From positions 1,441,001 through 1,505,000 of the forward strand of contig JAQPZY010001190.1 in NCBI GenBank assembly GCA_029931535.1: DNA of 64,000 bases, given 5' to 3'. Origin of the DNA: Margaritifera margaritifera (Eukaryota; Mollusca; Bivalvia; Unionida; Margaritiferidae). The translations under genes and the position numbers were made by a program. The notes beneath the pieces were generated by a model. That model was given only the letters and a program-made list of their open reading frames with translations. It searched no databases and was not told where the DNA came from. Below, in pieces: positions 10,107 through 21,938 of the stretch (positions are counted from its first letter, which is position 1; every line of letters begins with the position of its first letter).

Positions 10107-12170
10107 TCAAATTTAGTTTAACAACAGTTCACATTTGACTACCTGAAAAACAATGTCGCAACAAGCGCTACAAGACCTCTACCAGCAGCCCGACTTATGT
10201 TGCGACAAGCACTTTAAGGGTTAACAGTTAAATAAAACATGTATACTGCGCAGGGTTCATTTTTAATATGCGCGACTTTAAACTAATTTGCGGGAGTTCT
10301 TGCGCATCACTGCTTTCCAACGTCGTGAATTCGTACAAAGTTTGCGCGATTAGCGGACTCACGTGCCCTGGCAGCATATATGCCCACCCCCCCTGTATAC
10401 TGATTCGCCACAAGTTAGACTGCTAAGAAGGGGTTAGATGTGATTTTAAATATATGTATGCATTTTTTCCAACAACCCCACATGTGATTTGTGATTTTGT
10501 TGATGCAGAAAGGAAAGTACAGGGAAACCCCTTGATGCCAGGCTTTGTAATTAACATGGATTTGGATACAACACAGTTGTGGCATTGCTCTTGAATTTTT
10601 ACAACCTGTTCACCAACTTCTCCCCACTGATTTTTGAATTACTACAAAATTGTATTGTTAAACAAAATAAGAATTTGATTTGTTAATCTGGCAAGATGGG
10701 CCACATTCTGGAAGAAAACGCTGTTGAAACATGTTATTTTCTTTAATTGTATAAAGATGTTAAAAGTTTATATTTATGAATGTTCATTTAAAATATGTCA
10801 ATAGTCAGTTTTTTTTGTTAGCTTGCTATTTATTAAAGATACCAGCTCTTAAAAAGCTGTTAATTGTTAATCTAATTTGTACTGATCCATTAACAATAAA
10901 CCTAATAATCCTTATTTGTGTTGCCTTCAATGCGTTTACAATTGTTGTTCAATCCTGGAAAAAAAAATAGTCCACCAATGTACTGCTTTATAAAAAAAAA
11001 TCACAAAATGAACATCACCTTCATGCACACATGGCTTGGTCATGTTGTCAACCAATCATCATGTCATTAACTGACCAGCAAATGAAAATCAACCACTTCA
11101 GTTCTTTGGAAAACAATGAACTCTATCACCAATATCTATCCCTAAATAATTGGTACAAGATAATCTGTGTATGTATAAAGTGTTTCATAAGTTTGTGCAA
11201 GTTTATATGCAGGGAATAAAGCATTCTGACTTGAATAGAATCTAGCAGAGACAATTCTAGCAATCTATACAGACACTGCTTAGTGACCTTGACACATATA
11301 CAAGTGCAAACTGAAACATAATTGTGCTATAGCTTTCCTTCCATTATTGTAAGATCAATCTTTTGCACTGAATTCAGACAAATCATGATCTATGCTGTGA
11401 TGATTAAAAGTTATGCTTCGCTGTGCACATTTTCAATGTAAATATTAGGGATTCATTGTCATGGATGCAATGAGAATTGGTGAGTACACATGTACTCTAA
11501 CAATTCATGCTCTACAGCTACAGATTTTCTTGTACATGTACCAATATGTGGTTCTCTGTAGAAAATATTAAATTTGTAACCAGTGTTTTCACTGTTTCTC
11601 ATGTAATATGCATTAATTTGATAACTGCATCACTGAAGCACAAAGTTTTGAGTACAATTCCACCCCCGCCATTCTTGTCCAGAGGTAGCCTAGAGCATAC
11701 ACATGCAGAAATTACTTCAATTAACTGACTCATCTTGATACTGCATGATATGTTACATAACATGATGGTACTCGGTGAACCCAGACCATTATGTTATGGC
11801 ATTGTTTCCCTGTACAAACTGGAGATATTAAGCTAGGAATTTAAATTTTCAAATAATCATAACCATTTGTTTATAGTTATCACCAGTCGGAATGAAAATG
11901 TAATATATTGCCTTTGCAAACAAGGTCCAACCAAGGAGGCAATTTAGACAAAACAGTCTCTATGTCTTGTTATTTGACATTTATATCCTGACAGAGTGAA
12001 TTTGATTTTGTGATACTGAGAAGCAGTACACCTGCCCAAGCCATCTTTCTAGTGAATCCATCGATAACCTGACAGAAATTTCAACTCCTTCATCACTTAT
12101 CTTTTGTTGAAATGTTAAATAAATGTTTTACACAGTGGCTGGATGATTTGTTTAAAACTCAGATTAATAC
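10107..12170. other. Remainder of MLH3 intron 1; no gene seen
   Basis: AT-rich sequence with scattered homopolymers. Short open frames here show no recognisable domain. No structured repeat was identified. Confidence 0.6.
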
Positions 12171-12400
12171 CTCTCTCCCAGGACCTCTAGATCCGCAGCA
12201 GATATTCCCTTTCCATTATCAACAACTTGCACCTTAAAGCAAGAGAAATCTACACGGACAGCCACACAGGTGGCACCAGCATCCAAGGCATTCAGCAGAA
12301 GTTCCTCCACGCATTGTGCTGGACTTGTAATGGCTACCCCAGATCGAAGCTGTGCACGCACATGTGAGTCGAGTAGGCATATCACACCTTTACAGCTCAT
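12171..12400 (-). CDS. MLH3: MLH3 coding exon 1 (start codon and ATPase motif I)
   Basis: This exon encodes residues 1-76 plus two bases of codon 77. The ATG is at 12398-12400. The protein opens MSCKGVICLLDSHVRAQLRS, then VEELLLNALDAGA (residues 31-43; GHKL motif I with the catalytic Glu33 and the metal-binding Asn37) and VVDNGKGI (residues 59-66; motif II). This is close to the vertebrate MLH3 N-terminus, in which CVEEL, CVAVRV and QVIDNG-type blocks recur. The exon ends GGAGAGAG followed by the donor GTATTA. Joining to the acceptor at 1108 regenerates Arg77 and the family sequence ERYFTSK. An ATTGG pentamer (inverted CCAAT) lies about 20 bases upstream of the ATG, which is too close to call a promoter box. 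No clear 5' UTR or promoter is visible. Confidence 0.93.
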
Positions 12401-12609
12401 GATCGGCAGTTCTCATGCCCAATCAAAAGATGATCTCCACTTAAGCAATATATGGTGGTTTACTGAAAAAAGACAGGAAAAAAACAGGATTTTTGTGCAA
12501 GGGTTCGCCTTTGAGAAAGGGGTTGATCATTTTTCTTAAAATTGGAATCTTTTCAGTAACAAGTTTTTACTGGAAAAAGATGAAAATTTGCAGAAATAAT
12601 AAGGTATCT

Positions 12610-12880
12610 TCCTAATGAAACAAAATTCAATATTGTACATAATGAAATTCAATATTGTACATAATGAAATTCAATATTGTATATAACAAAATTCATTATA
12701 CATAATGAAATTCAATACTGTACATAACAAAATTCATTATACATAACAAAATTCAACATTGTTCATAATGAAATTCAATATTGTACATAATGAAGTTCAA
12801 TATTATACATAACAAAATTCATTATACAAAACAAAATTAAATGCTGTACACAATGAAATTCAATATTATACATTTGTTAA
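12610..12880. repeat. Degenerate ~22-bp tandem repeat upstream of MLH3
   Basis: About a dozen variants of AAATTCAATATTGTACATAA alternate with ATGAAATTC or CAAAATTC. The array starts about 210 bases upstream of the MLH3 ATG on the gene's 5' side. Confidence 0.85.
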
Positions 12881-13035
12881 AAAATTATATTCCATCTCAG
12901 AAATTCTGTAATTGTGAAATACATATCCCCATGCTTATTCATTTATATCCCCATCTCTCCAATTTTGCACATCTTAGCTACCAGCATAGCCCATAGAATA
13001 TTACCAATGTCAGCTGCATATATGCATTTGTTTTT

Positions 13036-13047
13036 CATGCCCAGTAA

Positions 13048-13099
<52 letters not shown>

Positions 13100-13640
13100 T
13101 TAGTTAAAGAGTGGGGACCTTGAGAGTTTCCAAGCAATGACACAAAGTCCCTGTGGGGTAAGGAAAACACGGAGGGCACCATCATTTGCACATCTGAATT
13201 CATCTTTTCATGTGCAGTAAGCATCTATATGGTTACAGTATGGGAACCTTGATATTTTCCAATTATGTGACTCTGGCCCCTGGGGCCAAGGATAGAATTT
13301 GAGTCAAATGTCTGCTGAATATCTGAATTCATCTTTTCATGCCCAGTAAGTATATATATGGTCACAGTATGGGAATCTCAATAGTTTCCAAGTTATGACA
13401 CTGGATCCTGGGTAAAATGTCTGTTGCATATCTGAATTCATCTTTTCATGCCCAGTAAGTACATATATGGTCACAGTATGGGAATCTCAATAGTTTCCTA
13501 GTTATGACACTGGCCCCTGGGATCAAAGATAGACCTTGAGCCAAATGTCTGTTGAATATCTTAATTCATTTTTTCATGCTTATTAAGTATATATATATGG
13601 TCGTAGCAAGCATATGTATCTCAATAGTTTCCAAGTTATG
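13036..13640. repeat. Five ~110-130-bp tandem units; the first holds an expanded (AT)n
   Basis: Units share TTTTCATGCCCAGTAAGTAT, then ATATGGTCACAGTATGGGAA, then TAGTTTCCAAGTTATGACAC, and recur near 13036, 13205, 13333, 13438 and 13565. The short ATATAT within the unit is expanded to about 25 dinucleotides in the first copy (13048-13097). Confidence 0.85.
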
Positions 13641-14084
13641 ACACAGAGGCTAAATTCCTAGGGGATAATGATAGACCAGTGCCAATGTTGCTAGTATATC
13701 TTAATTTGTCTTTCATGTCTAAATAATTAGATAAAACATAAAATAAAATTACAGTGGCAGTAGTTAGGAATAGAAATATAAAAAATAATTATAATATTAC
13801 ATGTATTAGGAAATAGTGTTTACAAACACAACACAAATGGGAGTACACTTGTAAAAAGAATGATAAATTAGTCTAGTCTACATTATGTTCCAATACAAGA
13901 AACAAAGTAGTTAGTTAGACAAAATAATATATAAGTAGTATGATATTCATTATATTTTTTTTTTTACAGTGAATTTAAAATATAGGAGCATATGATGTTA
14001 CAATCCTATTTTGACTTTGGGTTAAGCAACTGCTTTGCTAGAACAAGATCTTCACCTGTATAACTGCTATTGTTAAAATATTTG

Positions 14085-14299
14085 TACTGTATATATTCAC
14101 GTATAATCTAGGTACAAATGCAAACAACATAGACCCCGATCAGCCGTCGCATAATGCGCCGTCAGATCAGGGTCTATGTTATTTGTCCTACTGATTAGTC
14201 CTTACAAACTGCACAGATCTGCCTGTGCATTATGCGATGATTGATCTGGGTCTATGCAGTTTGCAGTTGGTATAAGATTATACGCGAGTATAGACGGTA
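14085..14299. mobile_element. Two-hairpin MITE, copy 2
   Basis: The termini are TACTGTATATATTCACGTAT on the left and the inverse of TACCGTCTATACTCGCGTAT on the right. The AACAACATAGAC hairpin comes first and the ACTGCA hairpin second, so the order is reversed relative to copy 1 and the element is inserted in the other orientation. The linker CTACTGATTAGTCCTTA is conserved. Confidence 0.85.
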
Positions 14300-14399
14300 A
14301 GTCTTACAGAGACCTTTACTAGGGGAGGAGTGCCACCTCCCTATACAGTCACCTGCAGCACTGTACTCCCCAAGTTAAAGCTCAGCTACTTAGTAAAGT

Positions 14400-15425
14400 C
14401 ATACCTGCCATATTCCCAAAACAGTGTTGGGGGGGGGGGGGCTCAAAAAGTGTTTTGAGGTCCCAAGAGGGGTCAGTGCACATGACCTAAATAAAAGTGA
14501 CTTGTCCAATTGAGAATAAGTTATCTTTTCATATAAGCCTATATAAAATTACTTGAAATTCAAATTTTATAAAAAGAAAATAATATATGTTTTCTTTGAA
14601 GCAATTAATATACCCATGATCTATATGGTTTTTGCAGTGTGTGCAAAAAAATAAAATGCTCCCCCTTGCTGCTGTGCTTCACAAAGTCAAACTCGTTCCA
14701 GGAGTTCTGACATTTATTTTTGCTGGGCTTTACTTGTTTTGCAGATGGTTTATCTTTTCCTAACTTACAGCCACATTTCCACATTTTGCCTTAAAACATG
14801 AACCACACTTGTAAACTATATTCTGACTGCCGAAATAATCATGTTTTGTGTGTTATATATGGAGTAAAATCGGACTTCAAAGAAAACACTGCTGCTGATC
14901 ACAAACTTGCTAGTAATCTTTAATAATGAACATTCTCATTCAAGACAATGATGTGTAATAACTTTTGTTCTTCAACACGCATATCAATGACTGTACCAAC
15001 GGTAACTCAAACAAATTGGGCTGTTCCACTTAGTGTACTTTAACAACGCAAATAAGCCTAATGGGCTCTCTCACAGCAGTGTCCAAAGGACTTGACACAG
15101 AATCATCCTAGCTATTCTCAGCCAATTAAGTAATCTGTGAAATGGTGGTTACTCATCTCTGACCGCCTTACCTTTTAACTGACTCCATGATAATCAGCTG
15201 TATAAACTGCCCCGAAGATTGTATAATATGGGCTCTAAGCAGGACTGTTTACTGTTTATACTGACTACATGCTTCAGACATGTATAGTGGTGGTAAAAAA
15301 AATGTCTCCTTTTTTTCTTTTCTGAGATTACTGAAAATCATGTTTTTAGAAACACAACCGTGTCAGGGGGTTTGGGAGTAACAAATCGTGTTTTTCATGC
15401 AACACATCGTGTTATGGCAGGTATG
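14400..15425 (-). mobile_element. hAT-like element remnant 1 (minus-oriented)
   Basis: The ends are CATACCTGCCATA and TATGGCAGGTATG, an inverted terminal repeat of about 13 bases. The minus strand at about 14650-14820 encodes a degenerate N-terminal transposase-like segment (KCQNSWNEFDFVKH). The same segment, more damaged, is on the plus strand of remnant 2 near 26420-26520. Both ends also match remnant 2 (CAGTGTTGG next to one terminus; ACATGATTTTCAGTAATCT near the other). The C-terminal half of the transposase is missing here. Superfamily assignment rests on remnant 2. Confidence 0.65.
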
Positions 15426-15808
15426 TAAGGTTTATCTAGCTGGGAGGTTGAACTAAAAACAGACACAACCTTGTAGTCACCATTTGGTTCTCCCGAGACA
15501 TCCAGTGCACCATGGGAAATCAGAAGTCCATGACTAGGTACACATTGTAGAAAGTTTTCTCAGGGTGCACCACAAAAACACTTGATCTATTGTTTAACAC
15601 TAATGTTCCCTTAGCTCAGACACATGGCAGAGAGGCTGTTAGGTCATATAATAATGCTAATCTGTAGGTAAAGGAATACAGTGCTGTGGCTAGGAATAAT
15701 AGATTTGAGGAGGGGGAGGGGGCACACTTCCCCAAGTAATGGACTTTTAGTCTTCTGTCCTTTCCACTTTATTTATCTCACAGTGATGCATAACATGTAT
15801 ACCTCCAA

Positions 15809-16119
15809 CTGTATTATATATCTTGCATGACCTATTTTTTTGCAATCTTGTATTATATATCTTGCATAACCTATTTTTATGCAATCTTGTATTATATATC
15901 TTGCATGACCTATTTTTATGCAATCTTGTATTATATATCTTGCATGACCTATTTTTATGCAATCTTGTATTATATATCTTGCATGAGCTATTTTTATGCA
16001 ATCTTGTATTATATATCTTGCATGACCTATTTTTATGCAATCTTGTATTATATATCTTGCATGACCTATTTTTATGCAATCTTGTATTATATATCTTGCA
16101 TGAGCTATTTTTATGCAAT
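15809..16119. repeat. 39-bp minisatellite, 8 copies
   Basis: The unit contains TGTATTATATATCTTGCATG followed by ACCTATTTTTATGCAATCT. Copies are nearly identical, with G/C and T/A single-base variants. Because 39 is a multiple of three, the array is open in several frames on both strands. These long open frames are artefacts of the period and should not be called genes. Confidence 0.95.
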
Positions 16120-16180
16120 CCTTCAGGGTTTGGGTTGAAAGTGTCTGGTAATTTCTATCTGAAGTTTCAGTGAGCTAAAT

Positions 16181-16350
16181 CTTAACTGGGACTAGAATTA
16201 CACAGGAATGGATACCAAAGCCCTTAACTGGGACTAGAATTACACAGGAATGGATACCAAAGCCCTTAACTGGGACTAGAATTACACAGGAATGGATACC
16301 AAAGCCCTTAACTGGGACTAGAATTACACAGGAATGGATACCAAAGCCCT
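16181..16350. repeat. 42-bp minisatellite, 4 nearly identical copies
   Basis: The unit runs TTAACTGGGACTAGAATTAC then ACAGGAATGGATACCAAAGCC. Anchors fall at 16184, 16226, 16268 and 16310. Copies are essentially identical, which suggests a recent expansion. Confidence 0.95.
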
Positions 16351-17046
16351 TTCTGAGCCTACATCAGGCTCCCTATTGATATGCAAATGAGGCTCCCAGT
16401 CATTGCTTTAACACTCCAGATCGAAGGAACAGCTGGATACAGGCCTATTTAACTGGCTCTTTATTACCTATGAAAGAGGTTTCTGAAGGTGAAATTCGGT
16501 GTTGTATAAATGGGAATATTTTTTGCTTCTCATTCTTATTCCGAAATAAAAATATTAAAATTTACTTTAAATTACATCAACAGAAAGAAATATCTCTTCT
16601 GCACTTCTTGGTATATGTTTTTTTGTGTGTTTGAAAATAAATATACAGCATGTAATCAAGTAGTATCAAAATTATTCCCTAATATGAGTTTTTTTTAAAA
16701 TGAAAAAAAAATGGATAAAGTGAAAAAGTATTCAAATAAAAGTAATAGCATTAGATTTTTAATACCTGTAGTCTACAGTAGAATAAAGTTAAGTATGTTT
16801 TATTCCTTTATATAAATAAAGATGAAGTGTGGTGTGTAAATCTGGTACTGTAAGCTAATGTGTCAAGTGCCTGAAGCCCAGTAGCACAAACGAGATATTT
16901 GGTGAGGCAGAGAAGGTGAGGTATACCCCTGAATAATTTTAGTTCCAGATCTTAAGTTGGTTAATTCTCTAACAGTATATTTGGGAATATTGAATTTTAG
17001 GAATGACTGCAGGCCAGTCTCCACATTTATAGGTTTTGTTATGTTT
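16351..17046. other. No gene or repeat recognised
   Basis: AT-rich sequence; a (G)AATAAA-rich stretch lies near 16750-16820, but there is no transcript to attach it to. Confidence 0.5.
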
Positions 17047-17270
17047 TTGTTGGTTTTAATGGCACTTTTAACATATTATTGGTTATAACATGACGAGGAA
17101 ATGGGAGCTAAGTGCCTTTCCCAAGGACACACCAAGCAGCTGACCCAGTTGGCATGGGCTGGTATCAGACCCACAACCCCTGGATTTTGAGTCGAACACT
17201 TTTTTTTTCTTCATTCCATATTATCTATTTCTGAAGTGATGCTCCACCAAGTGAGCGACCTCAGGTCCGA
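17047..17270 (-). mobile_element. tRNA-derived SINE, family B copy 1
   Basis: Read on the minus strand, a tRNA-like head (GGTCGCTCACTTGGTGGAGC; A-box-like) is followed by a B-box-like GGGTCTGATACCAGCCC. Then come the core GTGTCCTTGGGAAAGGCACT and a 3' tail ending GCCATTAAAACCAAC. About 40 bases appear inserted between the two promoter boxes. The same tail is found in the copy at 56636-56825. Confidence 0.75.
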
Positions 17271-18389
17271 AATATATATAGATGATAGAAAGTGTTACTA
17301 TCTGAATTACCATATTTCTAAACTTCTGTAGATTAGTATATACAATTTCTAAACAAAGAGTCTCAAATATTCTTTCAAAACTACTTGCATCAAATACAGA
17401 TCCACACTGAGTTTTGCTGCACTGTCATGAACAATATCCTGAACTGTACAAATCTTTATCAGTTAAAATTGTTTTATATAGCAATCTTGAACATGGAAGT
17501 TGGCATAGTCTATCACAGTATAATTAAAACCATTTAAGTATAACAAAATCAATTATGGATGACATCCCTAATTCCAAACAGCACACAAAATTATTGGAAT
17601 TTTTGTGAACAATTAGAACTAGTTTACAAAATGTCTAAGTTTTTATATGGTAGTAGATCCAATTTATTTGTATTTGCAAGTGTTGTCACAAAACAAAACT
17701 TCTGCCACATGAACAGAAATTGATCAGGTAGGTAATTTTTTTTTTACCTCTGACCCCTTCCTGGGTCCCTAGAGGGGTTAGAACTAGAAATAAAATATAT
17801 GTTGCACCAGTTTACACCACAGAGAAAGTATTCCACCAGGTTTCAAGAACTTACATCTAGTGTCATGGATGGATGAAGTTATCACAATATCCCAAATCCT
17901 TGGTTTCAAAACATTTTGTACAAAATTACTGTACAAAAAAAAATCCACACTTGTAATTTCAATCTGGGCCACATATAAATGAAATTTAACATTCTACTAT
18001 ATTCTAATTACATATAAATAACAAAGTTATTCCCCCTCCCTAAGCTACACATTGCATGTTAGAAGGGTTGTATTTTTCACTTTAGGGCTGAGCAAATTCC
18101 ATAGCTCTCTGTTTGTGACAAGTGAATTTTCGATTGGGCTAGTGAAGCTTTCTAAGAGGATTGACTGGAACAAGTCAATTTTTGTCAATGTGAGAAAGAT
18201 GGACAACTGCAGATTTAAAACTTTTCATTCCGAGCTAGAAGGCAAAATAATCTCACTCAGTTTTAACTCATTGTTTTCACCATGGAATTAAGTTAGTAAA
18301 AGTTATCAGCAGACCTATCTACAAGAACACCTACAATCCTATCCACAGTATTGCTATGTGTTGACACTCAATATGTAGTTTTTGTGGGG
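17271..18389. other. No gene or repeat recognised
   Basis: AT-rich single-copy-looking DNA. The open frame at 18052-18291 has no recognisable domain, and I do not call it. Confidence 0.5.
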
Positions 18390-18899
18390 GTTAAACTAAT
18401 TTTAATACTTACCTGCCATTACTGTGCTGCTATATATTTTCCTGACACTAGTCCTGAGTCCAAAGATATTGTTCCCTCCAGAACAAAAACAACATTATCC
18501 CAATCTGATACCTTAGTCCACTTCTGATAATCAGAATATCATCCTTCTTTGACTTGGACAAAGACTGAAGAACATCAGAGTGGGAAGGGAGGAGGGAACT
18601 GGCAATAATAGCAAATTAAAATTAGTTGTACCCCCCAAAAAAATACATTTTTACACCTGGTAGTAGTAATACATTACTTGGTATTACTATGTTGCTGAAT
18701 TTGCCAGTACAGTGGGAGGCTGAGGGCCTAAGATAAGCTGTCAGGTGAACTTACCATTGTTAGTATTAGGATCTTCTACTGCAGACTGGAGGATGGCTTG
18801 ACAACTAGCATAAATATCCTCACTCTGGTGCGACACTGATCAAAGGTACAATGATAAGAAAATGGAGTGAGATCGCCAGAATGTGGCTTTCATGACATA

Positions 18900-19500
18900 A
18901 TCCAAAGAGGAATGATTAAGAAAGGCACAAGATGCAGATATAGCCCTGACCTCATGGGCTCCGTCAGAGATAGTCCAAACAATCTAACTCAAGATGGTGG
19001 CATCAGAAGAACCTTGTAGAGGAACAAAAAGAAAGTTATAACCCATTATTTTCTCCTTTGATTTAGACAGACAGAACCATAAGGCTGTGACTTGGCAAAG
19101 GAGTCTATCTTGATCATCCCCAGCAAAGACACAACTGAGACTAGGGATTTCAATAGGAACAGGACCTACCGTAGGTAGCCAATTCTTGGCCAGAAATCCT
19201 GGTTAGCAAAGAAGAGAGACCAAATCATAGTTACCACTGAAACATAAAGAACCCTTTCCCACTGACAAAGCATGAATTTCACTCATTCTCCTTGCTGATA
19301 TTAGGGACAGGAGGAAGACTGTTTTAAGGGTAAGGTTCTTAAAGGAAGCTTCACTCAAAGGTTCATAAAGAGGTTTGGATAGTAACCAAAGAACACTCAA
19401 AAATTTCCACCTCAGCACTAATGAGCAAGAGACTGGTATCTTGAACTCAAAGTACCTGATCATTACTGTACTGAACAATGTGGATCCAACCCTATAGTGG
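18900..19500 (-). pseudogene. DIRS copy 2 tyrosine recombinase remnant
   Basis: The segment MIRYFEFKIPVSCSLVLRWK then LTLKTVFLLSLISARRMSEI (19250-19470) aligns with the box I part of copy 1. AHEVRAISAS (18930-18965) retains the His-x-x-Arg signature. Frameshifts separate these parts. Confidence 0.75.
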
Positions 19501-20075
19501 AACCCATAGAGAACTTAAGAGTATTAGAGAAGGTTGCCACAGAGCCCATTTAGTGAATAATTAACCATATTTTTTCAGCAAAAAGAAAAAGAAGAAAATC
19601 TGCAGGGGAGCAGACATGATCATTTTACACTGCACCAATTAGAGAATATTCTCCAACTGGCATAATAAAGCTTGGAATTTGATTGCCATCCAGCCCGAGC
19701 AATGCGAATGGCAAACTTGCTCAAAAACTGGTCCTTTCTGATAGATCATTGGATATGAGCCAGGTGTGAAGGTGGAAAATTTTAGGAGTGCAACAACAGA
19801 TCCCTCCTCAGTGGTAATCTCTCTGGGATCATTGATCAAAAGGTTGAGGAGATCAGTGAATCATGATCACTGGGTCCACAGAGAAGCTATCAGGATGAAC
19901 CATGACTTGGAAGTCCTGACGCTGTAAAGACCCTGAGGGCTTATTCTGAAAGGTTAGAAGGCATAGGCATACAATCAATCCCACCTTAGACTGCCCTCTG
20001 GTCTGGCACTGGAGGAATATAATGAGGGAGTTTGTTGTTCAACTTCATTGTGAATAAGTCTACCATCGGCCTTCG

Positions 20076-21395
20076 CTACAGATGACAAAGTGTCACTGCT
20101 ACCAACTCATTATGAGGCCATTCCATGAGCTGTCTGGCAGAATACTCCTCTTGCCTGGAATGTGGCGGCTCTGAGAGTGATATCTTCTGAAGATGTCCAA
20201 CAGAGGAGGTTCCAGACTTTGAAGCAGAGAGATATGCTATGACTGACATGTTGCAACTTTGAACTATGATGCAGCAAAGTGCAAGAAAAACAGCCCATAT
20301 GTCTAGAATGTTGATGGGAAGAGAAGATTCTTCCCGAAACCACAGGCCCTGCAGGACTACTCCCTCAGGTTCTAGGTCAGCCCCCCTCCCCCCCCTGAAT
20401 CTGAGGCATCTGTGTAAAGGAAGGAGTGAGGTTCCAGAGAATGAATCGGAACTCTGGTCAGAAACATGTCCTGATTTTTTCACCAACTCATATGGTGATG
20501 AAACTTGGATCCTAAGGAGATCCGAGTGTACAAGGGGTCCTTATGAGGTTTCCAATTTGCTAGAAGCATGAACTGGAGGGGCTACATAAAAATCCTTCCC
20601 AGTCCACTGCCACATTCAGAGTTCCTGGAAGAAAGAGGGAGAGATGAGATGACAATGAAGTCTTCTTGCCCAGTCTTGCTAAGAAAGCAAATATGTGTGA
20701 GATTCTATCAAGAGGAACACAGAATGTTCCTTGACTGGTGAGAAAATTCATCCCCATGTCAATTAAATTCTGAGAAGGGATCAGATCCAACTTCTCCTGA
20801 TTGGGGATTAGGCCTAGACAAGTCACTATCTCCCAAAAGAGAGACAGATCCCTCAGAAGGAGGTTCCAGACTGAGGATGTTATATATCAACCAGTCAAAA
20901 TACTGGAGGGAGGTTCCAGACTGAGGATGTTATCAACCAGTCAAAATACTGGAGGGAGATTCCAGACTGAGGATGTTATCAACCAGTCAAAATACTGGAG
21001 GGAGGTTCCAGACTGAGGATGTTATCAACCAGTCAAAATACTGGAGGGAGGTTCCAGACTGAGGATGTTGTCAACCAGTCAAAATACTGGAGGGAGGTTC
21101 CAGACTGAGGATGTTATCAACCAGTCAAAATATTGGCGGATAGGATAACCTTAAATAAGCCGCTATTACATCCACCACCCTGGTGAAGGCGGAAGCTAGG
21201 CTGAAAGGAAGAGCCAGAAACATCTCCTGCCCCAGAAAAAAATGTGGGAATTTCCTGTTTGCTGGGAAGTTGGGGATGTGAATATAAGCATCCTGGAGAT
21301 CTATGGAGACTGCCCAGCCATTTGGCGTGATGGCATTCCTGACTGAGGCAGCTGTCTCCATCTTGAACTGTTCTTCCAATAGCGAATTTGTTCAA
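20076..21395 (-). pseudogene. DIRS copy 2 reverse transcriptase/RNase H remnant, interrupted by a minisatellite
   Basis: RT is seen as METAASVRNAITPNGWAVSI followed by DLQDAYIHIP (21260-21370), with the first catalytic Asp kept. The downstream active-site segment reads QYFD-W, with one of the two Asp codons deleted, and this segment has been amplified into the 46-bp array at 20860-21135. Beyond the array, PNQEKLDLIPSQNLIDMGMN (20740-20810) continues RT, and the RNase H region lies at 20340-20460. Loss of the second Asp should abolish polymerase activity. Confidence 0.78.
20860..21135. repeat. 46-bp minisatellite inside the RT of DIRS copy 2, about 6 copies
   Basis: CAACCAGTCAAAATACTGG recurs at 20888, 20934, 20980, 21026, 21072 and 21118, each followed by AGGGAGGTTCCAGACTGAGG. 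Copies differ by only one or two bases. The unit is the reverse complement of the RT active-site codons plus a downstream segment. Confidence 0.95.
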
Positions 21396-21938
21396 TGGGT
21401 ACAGATCAGTGATGAGTTGAAACTTTCCCCTCTTTTTGGAACTTTATATGTTCTTCACCCTCTTTACTGTGCCCTTCCTGAGAAGGGTATACACCTCTTC
21501 CCAAGGAGATACCAGTTGGGACTGGTGGAACAAAATGGGGGTCCTTGAAAGAGGTGGAGGGTGCTGGAAGTAAAGCCGGTAGTCATCCCATATTGTTGAA
21601 AGGACCCACATTGTCCAAGAGGTCTGAAAAAAGGCTTAATCTGGCACCTATTGGGATGTTGGGGAGAGGGGGACTTGGCAGGTGAGAGTGTGACTCCCTA
21701 GGGATAATTGCCTTCCTCCTTGGGGAAGGGGGGAGGGGTCCATAGACTTCCTCCCATGGCCTGTCCATCCACCTCCTCATGAGAAAGATGGGCAATTGAT
21801 TCAGTTCTGATGATTATCTTCCTGCTTAAGGGGAAACCATAGACCTTTTTTTTGGGGGGGGGCATTTCTTCACTGGTTTAGCCAGGCCTGATACTGTGGC
21901 AAGGGAATCCATCAAATCTTACAAGGCCACTGTTGGGA

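Larger units (their letters stand above)
1109..12170 (-). other. MLH3 intron 1 (11.06 kb)
   Basis: The donor is GTATTA at 12165-12170 and the acceptor TTGCAG ends at 1109, both read on the minus strand, in phase 2. Most of the intron length comes from a DIRS-like retrotransposon in the same orientation as MLH3 and a two-hairpin MITE. No further MLH3 exon is needed, because the join across it gives an unbroken conserved motif. Confidence 0.9.
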
